NCBI GenBank assembly: GCA_027475525.1
Contig: JAMWFC010000046.1
Span: forward strand, 1,302,001-1,366,000
Length of the DNA stretch: 64,000 bases
Direction: 5' to 3'
From: Macrolepiota albuminosa
Taxonomy: Eukaryota > Basidiomycota > Agaricomycetes > Agaricales > Agaricaceae
Part shown: piece after piece, positions 11,048-21,700 of the stretch
Layout of the letters: every line of letters begins with the position of its first letter
How positions within the stretch are numbered: position 1 is the stretch's first letter
The notes under the pieces: model-generated
What the model was told of the DNA's origin: nothing
Database searches by the model: none
Seen by the model: only the letters and a program-made list of their open reading frames with translations
Position numbers and translations under genes: made by a program

Positions 11048-12640
11048 GTCTTCCATGACCTTCCGGTCATAGGAGAAATTGAGGTCCAAGTCTCGATAGG
11101 GAAAGTTAATCCTTTTTAAAACCGATATTTAGGGACATCCTATATTGTTGGAGTTTTAACGAATGATGTATAACAAATCAAGTCATACCTTGTGTCAGCC
11201 AACACCATACCCTCGTCAACACAGGCAACAGTTGTTGAGGTAGCGCCAATATTGACGACACATGCATCCAAAATGCCAGCCCCATAGTCTGCTGCTAATG
11301 ACTCCTATATAAAACGATTATATCTACCAAAATGAACTGAGAAAGGTCAACTCTCACCTGTTGGGCACAAATCTGCTTGAAACCCATAGTTACGAGCAAC
11401 ATATTAACAAATTCTCGAACATATGTTCGATCATAATTGTCAGGGATTACAAGTACCACAGAATAATCCTTAAATAATGTCACGTCAGGCATGAAGAATA
11501 TCAAGTGATTTTAGCGCCATCTACGCACTTTGTAATCCTTTGAAACTTCTCTGTTTAGCACAGACTCAGTCGATGTAATAACGACTATATTATAAGTCTA
11601 CCTGTTTAGCACAGAATGCCGTATGCCGTTAGCATACGTAACAACTATTATACAGTGATTCAACATACCTCAGTCAATGTAATAACGACTGAGGTATATC
11701 CGTATCCCGCTGCCCCATTATCTCGTTACCCGTCACGTGTGCTTGAGGCGTTCGCGATCCTTCCCCATCTTTCAAAGTTGACCGTATGATCAATTCCAGA
11801 TCACTCAAGACGACTTGAACAGAATGGTAGTCACGCAGGTTGAAGTTTGCGGCATAGATCGGATACCGTAACGCGTACCCAGCTTTATGTGGGTCAGCTA
11901 AGCGCAGAGCCTGTTAGGCGTAGTTATATTGAGTCGACAACCTTGCCCTTGAATTGCTCACTTTTTCACCAAAGTACACATCTTCGTCAGACACCTTTTC
12001 TGTCCATTCGACGCGGAATGGATCATTATATTCTGCAATCATTTTCGGCTGGAATTGTCATTGAAAGTCGAAGCGATCGTAGTCGCATTCTGTGTTACGC
12101 GTAGTTTATAGAACTTCATTCTATCGCGTATTGAGACGCTAATAGCTGAGATTTTCTCGTCGAACTATGAACCGTGTTGCAATGATGCAATGTACTAGGA
12201 AAATAACTGGCTTACTGGGTCCTTTTCTGCGAGTTCTTCGCCTGTACCGCAGCTCTGTTTACGAGGCCGCGTAATTCCCTGTACTCTGACGAATTCGGGG
12301 ACAGAGTGTTTGCACTTTCGAGCGACAACGTTGGGCACTGACGTGGGAGATACATCTGATGCTTTCCCAATGAGCATGGAGCGCGAACCGGGGTGTATTA
12401 CGATCACTTGAGAGCCGCGCCTGTGCTAACACAGAGGTCATATCTTACACTCAGCCACGTTGGGCAGCGATATGCCGCTGACCTTGACTCAATAGGCAGA
12501 TTTTCCTCAGCTGCCTTGTTCTTGGCATTTCTTGCCCAAAGAGTCTGCGATTCTGACTTGAGGTAGGTTTTACTCGTATGCTTCGGATTCGCACTGCCAT
12601 GCAGTGTATGAATTAAAGAGAAGGATGACTTGACATACAC
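11048..12640 (-). pseudogene. ARP8: Broken actin-related protein 8 gene (Arp8, INO80 complex)
   Basis: Successive minus-strand blocks match Arp8 in order. TYLKSESQTLWARN lies near 12550. IHPGSRSMLIGKASDV with SVPNVVARK lies at 12407-12216. MKFYKLRVTQNATTIASTFN and NDPFRVEWTEKVSDEDVYFG fall between about 12130 and 11950. ALRLADPHKAGYALRYPIY is near 11900. KDYSVVLVIPDNYDRTYVRE spans 11493-11358, and SLAADYGAGILDACVVNIGA lies at 11308-11190. Introns are still visible. A one-base deletion after STFND shifts the frame. After MSLNIG the core is deleted and frame-shifted, and VMEDL runs straight into the duplicated segment. The C-terminal actin fold is missing. In life Arp8 is a nuclear nucleosome-binding subunit of INO80. 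This copy cannot make it. Confidence 0.8.
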
Positions 12641-12702
12641 GAGGGGTACATGGAAAGTTATGTAGCGAAAGCCAGTATCGTCCCTTCTGGCATTGGGAAT
12701 TC

Positions 12703-12986
12703 TGCTGGACCGGGATGAGAGTCTACGGACAGAATATAGCGCCTCAGATGTCTGTCTGTTAAGGTAGAAAGAACAACTAGTTATCATACCTACGGACAGA
12801 ATATAGCTAGACCGTAGACTATCAGAATGATACACATTCAAACGTAAAAGTGCTCACTGCCTCAGATGTCTGTCTGTTAAGGTAGAAAGAACAACTGAGG
12901 CTAGGAGACACTATTCAAACGTAAAAGTGCTCACTGCCTCAGATGTCTGTCTGTTAAGGTAGAAAGAACAACTGAGGCTAGGAGAC

Positions 12987-12990
<4 letters not shown>
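12703..12990 (-). repeat. Copia left LTR, outer part (continues at 33524-33596)
   Basis: Matches 40477-40687 except for scattered transitions and one exact 77-bp tandem duplication (12836-12912 and 12913-12989). Its last 16 bases, AGGCTAGGAGACACTT at 12975-12990, are the left copy of the LINE target duplication. Confidence 0.88.
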
Positions 12991-13017
<27 letters not shown>

Positions 13018-13182
13018 GGAGGAGCGTTATCTTCTTAGATAGCATTCAACAGCTAACAACAAGCCCTTTTGGGGTTAGCTTATCCTGCCTGCTTACAAGT
13101 AGACATCTTGTCCACTTTCAGTCGTCCACCCTGAGGAAATGCTTTATGCACACTCCTGGTGTGAGTAGTGTGGGATTCCATG

Positions 13183-15031
13183 CTAGCCATCAGGTAGGTG
13201 TCTATCCCTCCAGGGGGTTGGGTCACATATACCCACTAAAACCTCAGTTCTCCAGGGCCAGTCCCTCGGCATTTCATTTTCATCCGGAAGCAGGCATTTC
13301 CACGTCTCGATTACTAGCCTTTGGTCCACTCTTTTCTTTGTTTGCTTTGTGTGTCTTGTCAGCAGGCGGTCAAGGGTTAGTCTCATGTTCAGCTTCTTCA
13401 TCAAGCGTTTTATGATTGAGTCCTCAGTCATGTTGATCCCTTGTCCCCCCTTGCCGTTTATCACCCTCTTACATCTCATTGCCCAGATCAAGGTAGCTGC
13501 CTCTGTTATCAACAACCTGTACAGTCTAGACTTTCCTTTCTTTGGTTTGCCGTTTGCGTCCTTCCAACTTACTGTTCCGCAGCCTATTATATTTCCTAGG
13601 TCTGGTTTGTGCCATGGCAGGCCTGTTCTCCTCCACCAGCTGTCTACTGCTTCCCACACCTCTCCTTGTCCTGGGGCCTTACATTGCAGCAGTATGTGGT
13701 CCATGGAGTCCTTGCATTGGCATTCTGAGCATGTTGCTTGTTCCTCATAGTCTGGGATGTTCGTCCAGTATTTCCCCACTTTGTATATGTTGTGGAGGCA
13801 TCTCCACAGGAATTTCCTGACTGTCCTGGTGAAGTCTGGCTGATGGATTGACTTCCAGATTCTCTCGTCAGTCATTTTTGATCCTGTTCTTTTATATATC
13901 GCCATTCTAACCATTTCCAGGTTTTCTTTTGTCCTCCTCCTGTCTGGTTGGTTATATGAGGCTCTCTTTCTTACTCCTTTGTAGAGCAGGGATTCAGGTT
14001 TTCTTTTGTCCTCCTCCTGTCTGGTTGGTTATATGAGGCTCTCTTTCTTACTCCTTTGTAGAGCAGGGATTGTGAGATGGAGATCAACTTGGCCCCATGT
14101 TTCCACCTCCCTGCTCCATATGCATCATCAGGTTGTGTCATTCTTGGTCTTTCCATTCCTTCCTTAGCTAGTTCGTCAGCTTTTTCATTACCTTCTTCCC
14201 CACTGTGTTCTTTGACCCATTCAAACCAGGTCGGGCCTCATCTGTTCTCAATCTCGTCTCTGGCATATTCAGTCTTGGTCCATTTTTGATGCCTAGCCAC
14301 CCCATGTCATCCCATTTGTTTATGTGTTTTGTTAGGCTTTCTATGGCATATTTTGAGTCGCTTCTAATGTGCAGTATTCCTTCTTTTTCTGTGGCTGCAG
14401 CTTGGTGGATAGCATAGATTTCCCCCATTTGATTTGATTGTGTTAGGCCCAGCACACTCACACTTACATTTCTTTTGTCGTCTTCTTTGAACCACACTCC
14501 ACTACCTGCTTCTGCATCTTCTTCTCCATTTCTATTACATGATCTATCTGTGTAGACAGTTGTTAGGTTGTGCAGGCCCTGAGTTGGCTCAGTTTGGTTG
14601 TCTGTTTGCATGTCTGGCATGTCTTTCTCCATAAATATTTGGACAGTATCCCTGATGCGTTTAGCCTTGGGCTTGCTCTGATATTTAGACACTCCTGTGT
14701 TATTTGGTTCTGTTCTTTCTCCCCCATCCTCTCCCTCTGCCCCTGGCCTCCATTTTACTCCCAGTTTCATTATTTGCTGGCCAATGAATACTGTGCAGGA
14801 CTTCGGTGTTGAGCAGCCTAGTTTCTCATCTTCTTTACAGAAGTTGCATCTGCAGAAGTCGCTTCGCATATGGTTTCCGCTGAACAATCTGATCACCATT
14901 TTGCAAGTGTCACCCACTGTGACTATTCCATGGGTCTCTCTTAAGTGTTTCCCTTTTTTAGTGTTGTCTTCCTTTCTCACACCGGTCATTAGCCCAGGGT
15001 GGTGCCACATTGGCATCTCCATCTTTGCTCT
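13183..15031 (-). pseudogene. LINE ORF2 3' part: RNase H and C-terminal zinc region
   Basis: The upstream block (15022-14168) holds the RNase H-like domain with TVYTDRSCNRNGEEDAE, NQMGEIYAIHQAA and LHIRSDSKYAIESLTKHINK, giving the D, E, D pattern. The downstream block (13914-13183) has ATCSECQCKDSMDHILLQC, the CCHC motif found at the end of many LINE ORF2 proteins. Between them an exact 77-bp tandem duplication (13918-13994 and 13995-14071) breaks the frame. The 3' UTR runs to the poly(T) tract at 13017. The 5' side is cut by the Gypsy insertion at 15036. Confidence 0.82.
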
Positions 15032-15036
15032 ATTGG

Positions 15037-15301
15037 TGTAACAGGGGGACCTCTTCGAGGTCCCTATTCATTATTCCACCATATCCGCACCCTTAGGGGT
15101 GTGGGAAGCATATCGTATTAGAGGACATAATTACAGTAGTAATTATTTCTCTAATTAATTTACTTTAATTAATGTACTTTAAATTATAGTGTATTTACTC
15201 GTATTTGGGTAGATACTTTTTTACTTACACTACGTACAGAGAAATCTACCGATTTGGCAGATTCTGTGTCTTGTGTGAGTAAGCCAGTAATTTCTCTTAC
15301 A
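15037..15301 (+). repeat. Gypsy 5' LTR
   Basis: 265 bp, identical to 25716-25980 as far as I can compare. A perfect 8-bp hairpin lies at 15046-15064 (GGGACCTC, loop TTC, GAGGTCCC). A primer-binding site should follow at 15302, but I could not match it to a tRNA. Confidence 0.95.
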
Positions 15302-15445
15302 CTTTTTTGAATCGTCAAACGACGATAATCTGTACGCGAACATACAAGAATTATACATTCTAGAACTTAGTTCTAGAATCTCGATTGACAGCGACATCAA
15401 CCATCAAGCTTCTTGAGCGCCGAACGCAAGCCGATTGATAGTGGA

Positions 15446-18400
15446 ATGGATCACGAACCTCTGCCACCAGAACGGAACGACAATGTCGCCCCGGTGCAGA
15501 AGGACGAGAATGCCACACCAATGGCAGCACACACTCAAGATCAGCAGGTGGCAAATTGGGAAGAGGCTGAGGTCGAGCTGACCCCAGCCCGAACAGATAT
15601 GCCGGGGAGCTTGCTCATGACAGAGCAGAGACGTCCAGCCCAGCGTAGAGTTGGAAGAGAGGTTGGGGTGGCTAGTGAGTCACCGCCGATCATACAGGTA
15701 CCTCAAAGGGCACCGGTGCGATTCTCGGGCTTAAGGACGTCGGGCGGGGGTGTGGCCACACACGAAGAAAAAAAACCGTCCCCGTTTAGGGCAGGGGCTC
15801 CTGGAACGGCAGGAGAGGCTTGGACAAGTTCGGAAGGTAGACGAGAGGAAGCTGTCCATGAGACACCATGGAGGAATATACCGGAATCGACGCCATTGAG
15901 TCGACGACCTGGAGGGCAGCGGCCAGCAGTACCGGTGCAGACTACGGGGACAAGAAGACGTCAGCCCACAGTGGCTGATGATACGTCTGATGAAGACGAG
16001 AACGGACGCTATGAAGCGACCCTCGACGTTCAAATAGCTATGCTCTGGGCAAGGTTCCCAGAGATAAGTAAATTGTCGACGAGGGCTAGGTTGAAGTTGT
16101 ATGTGAACAAGCACATGCAATTGATAGAGGCTAGAGGCGAGGCGCTTCCAGAAGCGGGAACAGATGAGTATATTTCGGCATATATGCAGATCTTGGACCT
16201 GGAAGCTCAAAGCTACCTTGACCGTAAAAGTCGCCGAGGGTCGGCTGCATCCACCCCAGCGGAGGCGGAGCTAATCCCTACGATTCCCGCAGGGAGAGGG
16301 AGTTCCCCTCACATTGAGGAGGCGTTTAGCAACATATTTGCCCCACAACAGGCGGGGGAGACTCAGGAGCAATACCAGACGCGAGTAGCGGCTGGGCAGA
16401 GGCAGCAGCGGTTCGTAGGGTACCGACCTACAGCTATGTCCGTGGCCGAGACGGTGACGTCCAGACCGGCTACACATGTACTGTTGGAAACAGTACCGGA
16501 GGAAGTGTTGTCACCTCAGGTGAAACGAGAAGCGGAGGACCCAGTGGTGCCGGCTAGGGTACCACTTGCCGACACGTTTCAGGACCGAGTCGCATTCCAA
16601 AGAATGCGGATCCAGGATTTACGGGGGCAAGGCTACTCTCGTATTGATGATCAGGGAATCGGTTTCAATGGGTCCCAACCCATTGATGAAATGAGGCGAG
16701 AATTTGTGGAACGTGCGCAGAACAGTCGTCGAAGTAGGCACGGGAGCGATATCAGCAGGCGAGAGGAGCCGCGGGAGTTGGGGCCGGATAGACGGAATGG
16801 AGGGCAGGGCCCTCGGGACGACAGATCTCACAGCCCCAGAGGACCGATGACTCGGTCGGTGCGAGCCTTCTCGACGTTCGTCCCCGCCGAGGGACGCAAC
16901 AAGACACCTGGAATGAATGAGGCCACCAGAGCCTACACCGATAGCATGCATCGACGATTGGTGAGCATTATCGATGACGCGGTGGGGATTGCGTTGCGAT
17001 TACCCGAAGGGATCAAACCACGGAGGGCTGATCCAAAGCATATTCTGCCCTATAAGGGGGGAACAAAGTTCAGCGAGCTGGAGGATTGGACCATGGATGT
17101 ATGCTACCATCTGGCAGCATGCCTGTACGGTGGAGATCGTATGGACAAGGAGCGAGTGTTTGTGCTGCCCGAGTTTTTGGAAGGTCCGGCAAAGAGGTGG
17201 TTTCGTCATCACGTTCTTCACCATAATCGGGCGAGGCAGCACTGGACGTTCAAAGATGTGATCCTTGAACTGTACAATCGATTTGTAAGTGCATCCACAA
17301 TGCAGGATGCACGAGAGGCGTTTTACTCTGCAGTGTACACCGAGGCCCTCGGAGTACAAGGGTTCTATGATACCCTTGTAGACCATGCTCAAAATATGGC
17401 CATTTATCCCGACGCGTGGACAGTGTGCGAGACCTTTCTTAAGGGCATCCCCGCTGAGATGAGGCGAGTGCTAATCCGGGATGACGGATTATGTCCAGAA
17501 ATAAATGAAGTTGAGGAATTCGTAGCGCATGCCATACGTTACGAACAGGCGTTGAAGACGGCACGCCACTTTGATCTGCATAGCTCGCGAGTAAAAGCTG
17601 CGGGGCCGATGGAGGCACGCCAGTCACGAATGATCGGCACGTTCCTGGTCAGGAAAGCGGACATGGAACGTAACCGAAACCCTAGGTTCGTATTGAGACG
17701 AACGTTGTCGAGGCCTCATCGACCTAAGCCGATTGAGCCAAAACTTGTGGCTGAAGAGCGTGGTCACCATCCGCCAAAACCTGAGGCCAATCGTGACCCG
17801 CGGAAAGAGCGGGGAACAGGCCCGGGTGGGACGGGTGAAAAACGCATAGTAACATGCTATGCGTGCGGTGAGAAAGGACATTTTGCGAGTACTTGCCCAA
17901 AAAGGGGGCAAGTAGCGGGTAAACCACGAGCGTATGTACGCGCTGCGCACACTGAGGCAGAGGAGTCTGCGAATGACGCAGATGAGGAGCTAGACGCGGA
18001 GGAGGAGGAGGAGAGCTCCCAGTCTGGCGAGGAAGGCCCAGTTGATGACGAGGTAGGGACAGTGATGATCGATGGGGATGAGTATGTGGAAGTGGATGTG
18101 TACGACTCGGAGCTCTACGCTAGTTCCGCAGAACAAGAGTTCTTGATGGCGTTAACGGACTTTCCTGAGGATGAGGAAAGCATGCAGCTGGGCGCGGGTC
18201 GAGTAAAGGTTCACAAAGTGAAACTTAGAAAGGCAGCGCGCAAGTTGACCCGGCCGCAACTGCGCCGTGAGGATAAGGAATGCTTGGCTACCTACGTCAA
18301 GGTTGGAGGTCACGAAGCATGGACTTTGTGGGATTCGGGAAGTACAACCACTGGAGTAACGCCCCAGTTCTGCCAGGTCCATGACTTGGCGGTGCATCAG

Positions 18401-18715
18401 CTGGAGCGGCCCATAACTCTGCAACTTGGTACTGTCGGCAGTCGCGCTGCAGTACAGTTTGGAGCAAACCTCGAGCTAACCGTCCCGGGGTCAACAAGTG
18501 TTGAATACGTGGACGTGGCGAACTTCGACCGGTACGACATGATTGTAGGGACGCCGTACATGCGCAAGCACCAGGTGGTACTTGACTTCTGCAATAACAA
18601 GGTTATTGTGGCGGGTACTGAGATTCCAGCAGTGCGGGTCGCCGTGGAGGAAGCTGGGGAGAGAGTTCGCCGCCACCGCGCGACGGAGAGGAAGAGAGCG
18701 GTGGGCACCAACTGA
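15446..18715 (+). CDS. Gypsy Gag-protease polyprotein
   Basis: The first ATG in frame is at 15446, giving 1089 residues. The first 500 are low-complexity and charged. Residues about 550-690 form a retrotransposon Gag domain (EFLEGPAKRWFRHHV, TFKDVILELYNRFVS). The CCHC knuckle CYACGEKGHFASTC is at about 804-817. An acidic stretch follows. The aspartic protease has WDSGS at about 962 and MIVGTPYM near the C-terminus. Gag packages element RNA and the protease matures the polyprotein. The ORF ends in TGA at 18713-18715, and pol continues in the same frame. Confidence 0.92.
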   Translation: MDHEPLPPERNDNVAPVQKDENATPMAAHTQDQQVANWEEAEVELTPARTDMPGSLLMTEQRRPAQRRVGREVGVASESPPIIQVPQRAPVRFSGLRTSGGGVATHEEKKPSPFRAGAPGTAGEAWTSSEGRREEAVHETPWRNIPESTPLSRRPGGQRPAVPVQTTGTRRRQPTVADDTSDEDENGRYEATLDVQIAMLWARFPEISKLSTRARLKLYVNKHMQLIEARGEALPEAGTDEYISAYMQILDLEAQSYLDRKSRRGSAASTPAEAELIPTIPAGRGSSPHIEEAFSNIFAPQQAGETQEQYQTRVAAGQRQQRFVGYRPTAMSVAETVTSRPATHVLLETVPEEVLSPQVKREAEDPVVPARVPLADTFQDRVAFQRMRIQDLRGQGYSRIDDQGIGFNGSQPIDEMRREFVERAQNSRRSRHGSDISRREEPRELGPDRRNGGQGPRDDRSHSPRGPMTRSVRAFSTFVPAEGRNKTPGMNEATRAYTDSMHRRLVSIIDDAVGIALRLPEGIKPRRADPKHILPYKGGTKFSELEDWTMDVCYHLAACLYGGDRMDKERVFVLPEFLEGPAKRWFRHHVLHHNRARQHWTFKDVILELYNRFVSASTMQDAREAFYSAVYTEALGVQGFYDTLVDHAQNMAIYPDAWTVCETFLKGIPAEMRRVLIRDDGLCPEINEVEEFVAHAIRYEQALKTARHFDLHSSRVKAAGPMEARQSRMIGTFLVRKADMERNRNPRFVLRRTLSRPHRPKPIEPKLVAEERGHHPPKPEANRDPRKERGTGPGGTGEKRIVTCYACGEKGHFASTCPKRGQVAGKPRAYVRAAHTEAEESANDADEELDAEEEEESSQSGEEGPVDDEVGTVMIDGDEYVEVDVYDSELYASSAEQEFLMALTDFPEDEESMQLGAGRVKVHKVKLRKAARKLTRPQLRREDKECLATYVKVGGHEAWTLWDSGSTTTGVTPQFCQVHDLAVHQLERPITLQLGTVGSRAAVQFGANLELTVPGSTSVEYVDVANFDRYDMIVGTPYMRKHQVVLDFCNNKVIVAGTEIPAVRVAVEEAGERVRRHRATERKRAVGTN

Positions 18716-18718
18716 CTA
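18713..18718 (+). promoter_or_regulatory. Candidate stop-codon readthrough site between gag and pol (TGA CTA)
   Basis: Gag and pol share one reading frame with a single TGA between them, followed at once by CTA. TGA-CTA is the best known leaky stop context in eukaryotes. No other stop separates the two. First in-frame ATG in pol is at 18809. Function is inferred. Confidence 0.6.
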
Positions 18719-21700
18719 CGCTCGGTGGCGCGACCGGCTACCGTGGAGGATGAGCCAGAGGAGGTAAACCCTATCGGAGGCTTACCCGAGGAGTGTGGAG
18801 CGATCCTGATGTCCACGGAAGAATGGGCTAAGCATCAGAGTGTGCAACGGGAGGAACTCACCGCAGGTGCGGTGGGTGGTCAGGATGGGCATTGCACTCG
18901 GCCAACGCGGCCGCAGGAGCGGGTGGTCAGAAGGGAATGCCAACCTACATCTTCAAAGGTAAAGGTTGAAGAGCTAGTTTGTGGGGATCCTCCAATGGAA
19001 CCATTGAATGGGGACTGGGAGGATGATGCAGCGTATAGCGAACAATCGCACCGATCCCTATGGGACCGGCCGGTACCACCACCAGCGTTCGATTGGGCGT
19101 TCGATCCGCGAATGCCTAGGGAATGGAACGAGCTGGTGGCATCCATGTGTGCCTGGGAAGGTCGACCGTGGATTCGGCAGACCGAGGTCTATCGACAGGC
19201 GAGGGATGACGAGATATCCTTTCCGGAGGAGATCCAGGTGGACGGGGCGTCGATTTCGTCGCGACGAGTCAGGAAGGAGAGACCGACCCGTCTACAGGTG
19301 CCAGACGACAGTGAGGAGAGGTTGCGAGCTCTACGGGAGAAATATACTACTACCCAGGTAGTGGGCAGTGGTGGGAAGTGGCTAACCAAGCCGCCACGAG
19401 CCAAGGACAAAGGCAAGATCAGGGCAACTGGGTTGTCCCGAGAGGATATCCCGGAGCTCCGCCGGCAGTGGCAGGATGAGTTTGCGGATATGGTCAATGG
19501 CACTAAGGAGGAGTTGCCTCCGTGGCGAGAGGTTAACCATGAGATTAACCTAGTCGATGATACAAAACAGTACAAGTACCATTTACCGCGGTGTCCCATG
19601 GCCTTACAGCAACAGCTGCGGGATAAAACGAACCGGTACCTCAAGGCTCGGTGGTGGGAGGCGAGACCTGCGTCGCAGGCCGCGCCATTGCTGTGCATTC
19701 CGAAGAAGGATGGGACGTTGCGCACGGCACTGGACGCACGCCAGCGCAACGATAACACCATTAAGGATGTGACGCCGCTTCCTGATCAGGAAGTGATTCG
19801 TGAAGATGTGGCTCGGGCAAAAATCAGGTCAAAAATCGATCTGACGGACGCATACGAACAAGTTCGAATACGAGAGAGTGATGTCGGGAAGACCGTGTTT
19901 TCATCGATTACCGGCACCTATGTCAGCAATATAATGCAGATAGGTGACTGTAATGCCCCAGCAACCTTTCAGAGGTTGATGACGTCGATTTTTCGTGACG
20001 TTATCGGACGATTCATGCACGTATATCTTGATGACATCTTCATTTACTCGGACTCCATTGAGGAGCACGAGAAGCACCTTCGTGTGGTGTTCGAGCGCTT
20101 ACGTTCGAACCTATTGTACTTGAAGTGGAAAAAGTGCGAGTTGTATGCGGACCGGGTGGACTGCCTGGGACATGTTATCGACGATGAAGGTATTCATCCT
20201 GACCAGGATAAATTGGATCGGATTCGTGACTGGAGGACGCCACGAAACTACAACGATGTGCAGCGGTTTGTTGGGCTGGTAAACTACGTATCAACGTTTC
20301 TGCCGGATGTTACGACATACACGGGGCCGCTGATGGCCATCACACAAAACGGGGCGCCATTTGTATGGCGGCCACTGCACCAACGCTGTCTGGACATGAT
20401 TAAACGAATATGTGATCGCACGCCGATCATACGTCCCATTGATCCGCGACGGAATGAACCAATATGGCTCATTTGTGATGCATCGAAGACGGGAGTGGGA
20501 GCAATGTATGGGCAGGGACAGTCCTGGCAAACTTGCCGCCCGGCCGGGTTTATGTCAAAGAAGTTCACGAATGCGCAGCAGAATTACGCTGTGCATGAGT
20601 TGGAGACATTGGCTATATTAGAGGCCCTCCTGAAATGGGAGGACAAGCTGATGGGGTATGATATTCATATCATAACCGACCACAAAGCGCTTGAGTTCTT
20701 CAAAACCCAGGCGAACTTATCTCCGCGTCAGCGGCGATGGATTGATTACATGTCGCGGTACAAGTTTGACATAACATATGTCAAAGGGGAGCTTAACAAG
20801 GTAGCGGACTGTTTGTCGCGCTACTTTGAGAGTGACCGACTAGATGAAGCCCATGAAGCTCATCACTATGTCAATGCGGATATACGTATTGATCCAGAAG
20901 GGGACGACATCCCTTATCAACGGTATCGGGGGATTAAGGACCACGTGGTAGAGATTCGAGCCATGCAGGTTCGAGAGCGTCGGCGAAGTAAGCGGTTGCG
21001 AGAGCGGCAGGAGGCCCGCGATAGCGAGGCGGAACGTCTCAAGGTCGCAGACGCTGGGACCGAGATAGGACCTAGCGGACACACTGCGAATGCGGGCGAC
21101 GGGGATATGCGGTTGGCAGACGCACTACGTGCGCCTGCGGAAACGAAGTCTGCCCCGCGAGACTACCATCGATCTGAATTTCGAAAGGCGGTGATACTGG
21201 GGTATGCAGAGGATAGGCTGTGTACGGAGGTGTTGACGCGGCCCGAAGATCACCCTAGTTTTTCAGTGCGTCAAGAGTTGATTTACACTGTTAGCGCTAG
21301 TGGCCAGCAGGTTCTGTGTTTGCCCCGGCAGCGTGCATTGATCACAGAGGTGATCAATCAGGCACATGGGGTGGTTGGGCATTTTGGGTCACAGAAAACG
21401 CTAGAATATGTGCGACATTGGTATTGGTGGTCGAAGATGCATGCTGATGTATTTGCGTTCTGCACAACTTGCGAGTTGTGCCAACGGGCGAAAGGGGCCA
21501 ACCGTAAACCGGCTGGCAAACTGCATTCGCTACCTGTGCCCACGAAGCCGTGGGACTCCATTGGGATGGACTTTGTTGGCCCGTTTCCCGAGTCCAAAGG
21601 GTTCAATTACTTGTGGGTAGTAATATGCAGGATGACGAGTATGGTACACTTGATACCGGTGTGCACCACAATGAAAGCCTCGGAGCTTTCATGGATTTAC

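Noticed and set aside
15413..15445. Gag start at the TTG codon 15413
   Set aside because: Non-ATG start is unnecessary; the in-frame ATG at 15446 is close and well placed.
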